In this document: piece by piece, positions 5,057 through 5,299 of the stretch
Layout: every line of letters begins with the position of its first letter
Numbering within the stretch: the stretch's first letter is position 1
NCBI GenBank assembly: GCA_004525465.1
Contig: SPCN01000168.1
Coordinates: 1-5,299, forward strand
Direction of reading: 5' to 3'
DNA from: Chrysiogenales bacterium
GTDB taxonomy: Bacteria; Acidobacteriota; Aminicenantia; UBA2199
Length of the DNA stretch: 5,299 nucleotides
Translations under genes and position numbers: made by a program
The notes under the pieces: model-generated
What the model was told of the DNA's origin: nothing
What the model saw: only the letters and a program-made list of their open reading frames with translations
Database searches by the model: none

Positions 5057-5299
5057 ATGAAAAAGAGCATCGCGGTTTTATGCATCATCTCATTCCTTTC
5101 CTTGAGCGGCTGCGCCACCCTGTTCAAAGGCACGTCGGAAAAAGTGAACATGGAATCCAGCCCGGTGCGGGCCGATGTCTATGTCAACGGTCAATTCATG
5201 GGTAAAACACCCATGCAGCTCAACCTGGCCGTCAAAAGATCATATGCAATTGAATTCCGCGCCAAAGGCTACCAGTCCCGCACCTACCATATCAACAAC
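5057..5299 (+). CDS. PEGA-domain lipoprotein, N-terminal part (3' end beyond window)
   Basis: 81 codons are visible and the frame is open at the right edge. The start is certain: TAAGGAGG (5045-5052), a near-perfect Shine-Dalgarno, lies four bases before the ATG. The signal is lipoprotein type: MKKS, a hydrophobic stretch, then the lipobox LSGC with the lipidated C19; the next residues (ATLF, no Asp at +2) would suggest outer-membrane sorting under the E. coli rule. After a short linker (KGTSEKV), residues about 31-77 match a PEGA domain: SSPVRADVYVNGQFMGKTP, then an aromatic/charged stretch ending AKGYQSRTY. PEGA domains are beta-rich surface modules linked to envelope and S-layer proteins. 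Similar short PEGA lipoproteins beginning with a KGTSEKV-like stretch are common, but their function is unknown. The 206-base gap after the peroxidase gene suggests its own transcription unit. Confidence 0.88.
   Translation, partial: MKKSIAVLCIISFLSLSGCATLFKGTSEKVNMESSPVRADVYVNGQFMGKTPMQLNLAVKRSYAIEFRAKGYQSRTYHINN

Noticed and set aside
4879..5151. 90-codon minus-strand frame across the gap before the PEGA gene
   Set aside because: It overlaps the strongly supported lipoprotein start and its ribosome-binding site on the other strand, and has no recognisable protein features.
1..5299. CRISPR array, integron site, tRNA, riboswitch or phage/defence genes
   Set aside because: I looked on both strands for regularly spaced repeats, cloverleaf patterns, integrase-type sites and known defence motifs and saw none.

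Overview
The window is about 5.3 kb of bacterial chromosome with six protein-coding genes and short gaps between them. No tRNA, rRNA, CRISPR array, transposase or phage gene is visible. Most genes have Shine-Dalgarno sites, and three or four products carry Sec or lipoprotein signals, so this is a diderm-style bacterium with a developed cell envelope. The mix of a YtcJ-type amidohydrolase, a PNGGE-type Ig-like secreted protein, a PEGA lipoprotein and dispersed GC-rich hairpin repeats fits environmental lineages such as Acidobacteriota or Aminicenantes. That placement is an inference from style, not a marker-based assignment.

Layout. Minus strand, left part: the first 207 codons of an exported YtcJ-like amidohydrolase (1-621, running off the left edge). 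Next comes a repeat-filled gap (622-876) with two related palindromes and a pair of overlapping hairpins, then a small two-TM protein with a four-cysteine soluble domain (877-1407). A divergent control region of about 150 bases (1408-1559) separates these from the plus-strand genes. Plus strand: a complete enolase-superfamily enzyme of the MenC/N-succinylamino acid racemase group (1560-2708); a secreted protein with two Ig-like domains and a DNRLRE/CBM96-like C-terminal module, starting at TTG (2835-4178); a 2-Cys glutathione-peroxidase-family enzyme with a probable signal peptide (4281-4850); and the start of a PEGA-domain lipoprotein (5057-5299, running off the right edge).

How the genes work together. 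No single pathway is evident. The MenC-like enzyme is an orphan, with no other menaquinone genes in view. The last three plus-strand genes share a cell-envelope or periplasmic theme (secreted adhesion or binding protein, periplasmic thiol peroxidase, surface-glycan-type lipoprotein). Their gaps of 102 and 206 bases argue for separate promoters rather than one tight operon. I see no convincing new defence, mobile or RNA system. The points most worth a second look are the repeat cluster at 707-894, the four-cysteine membrane protein, homopolymer tracts placed at expression-control positions, and the architecture of the secreted Ig-like protein.
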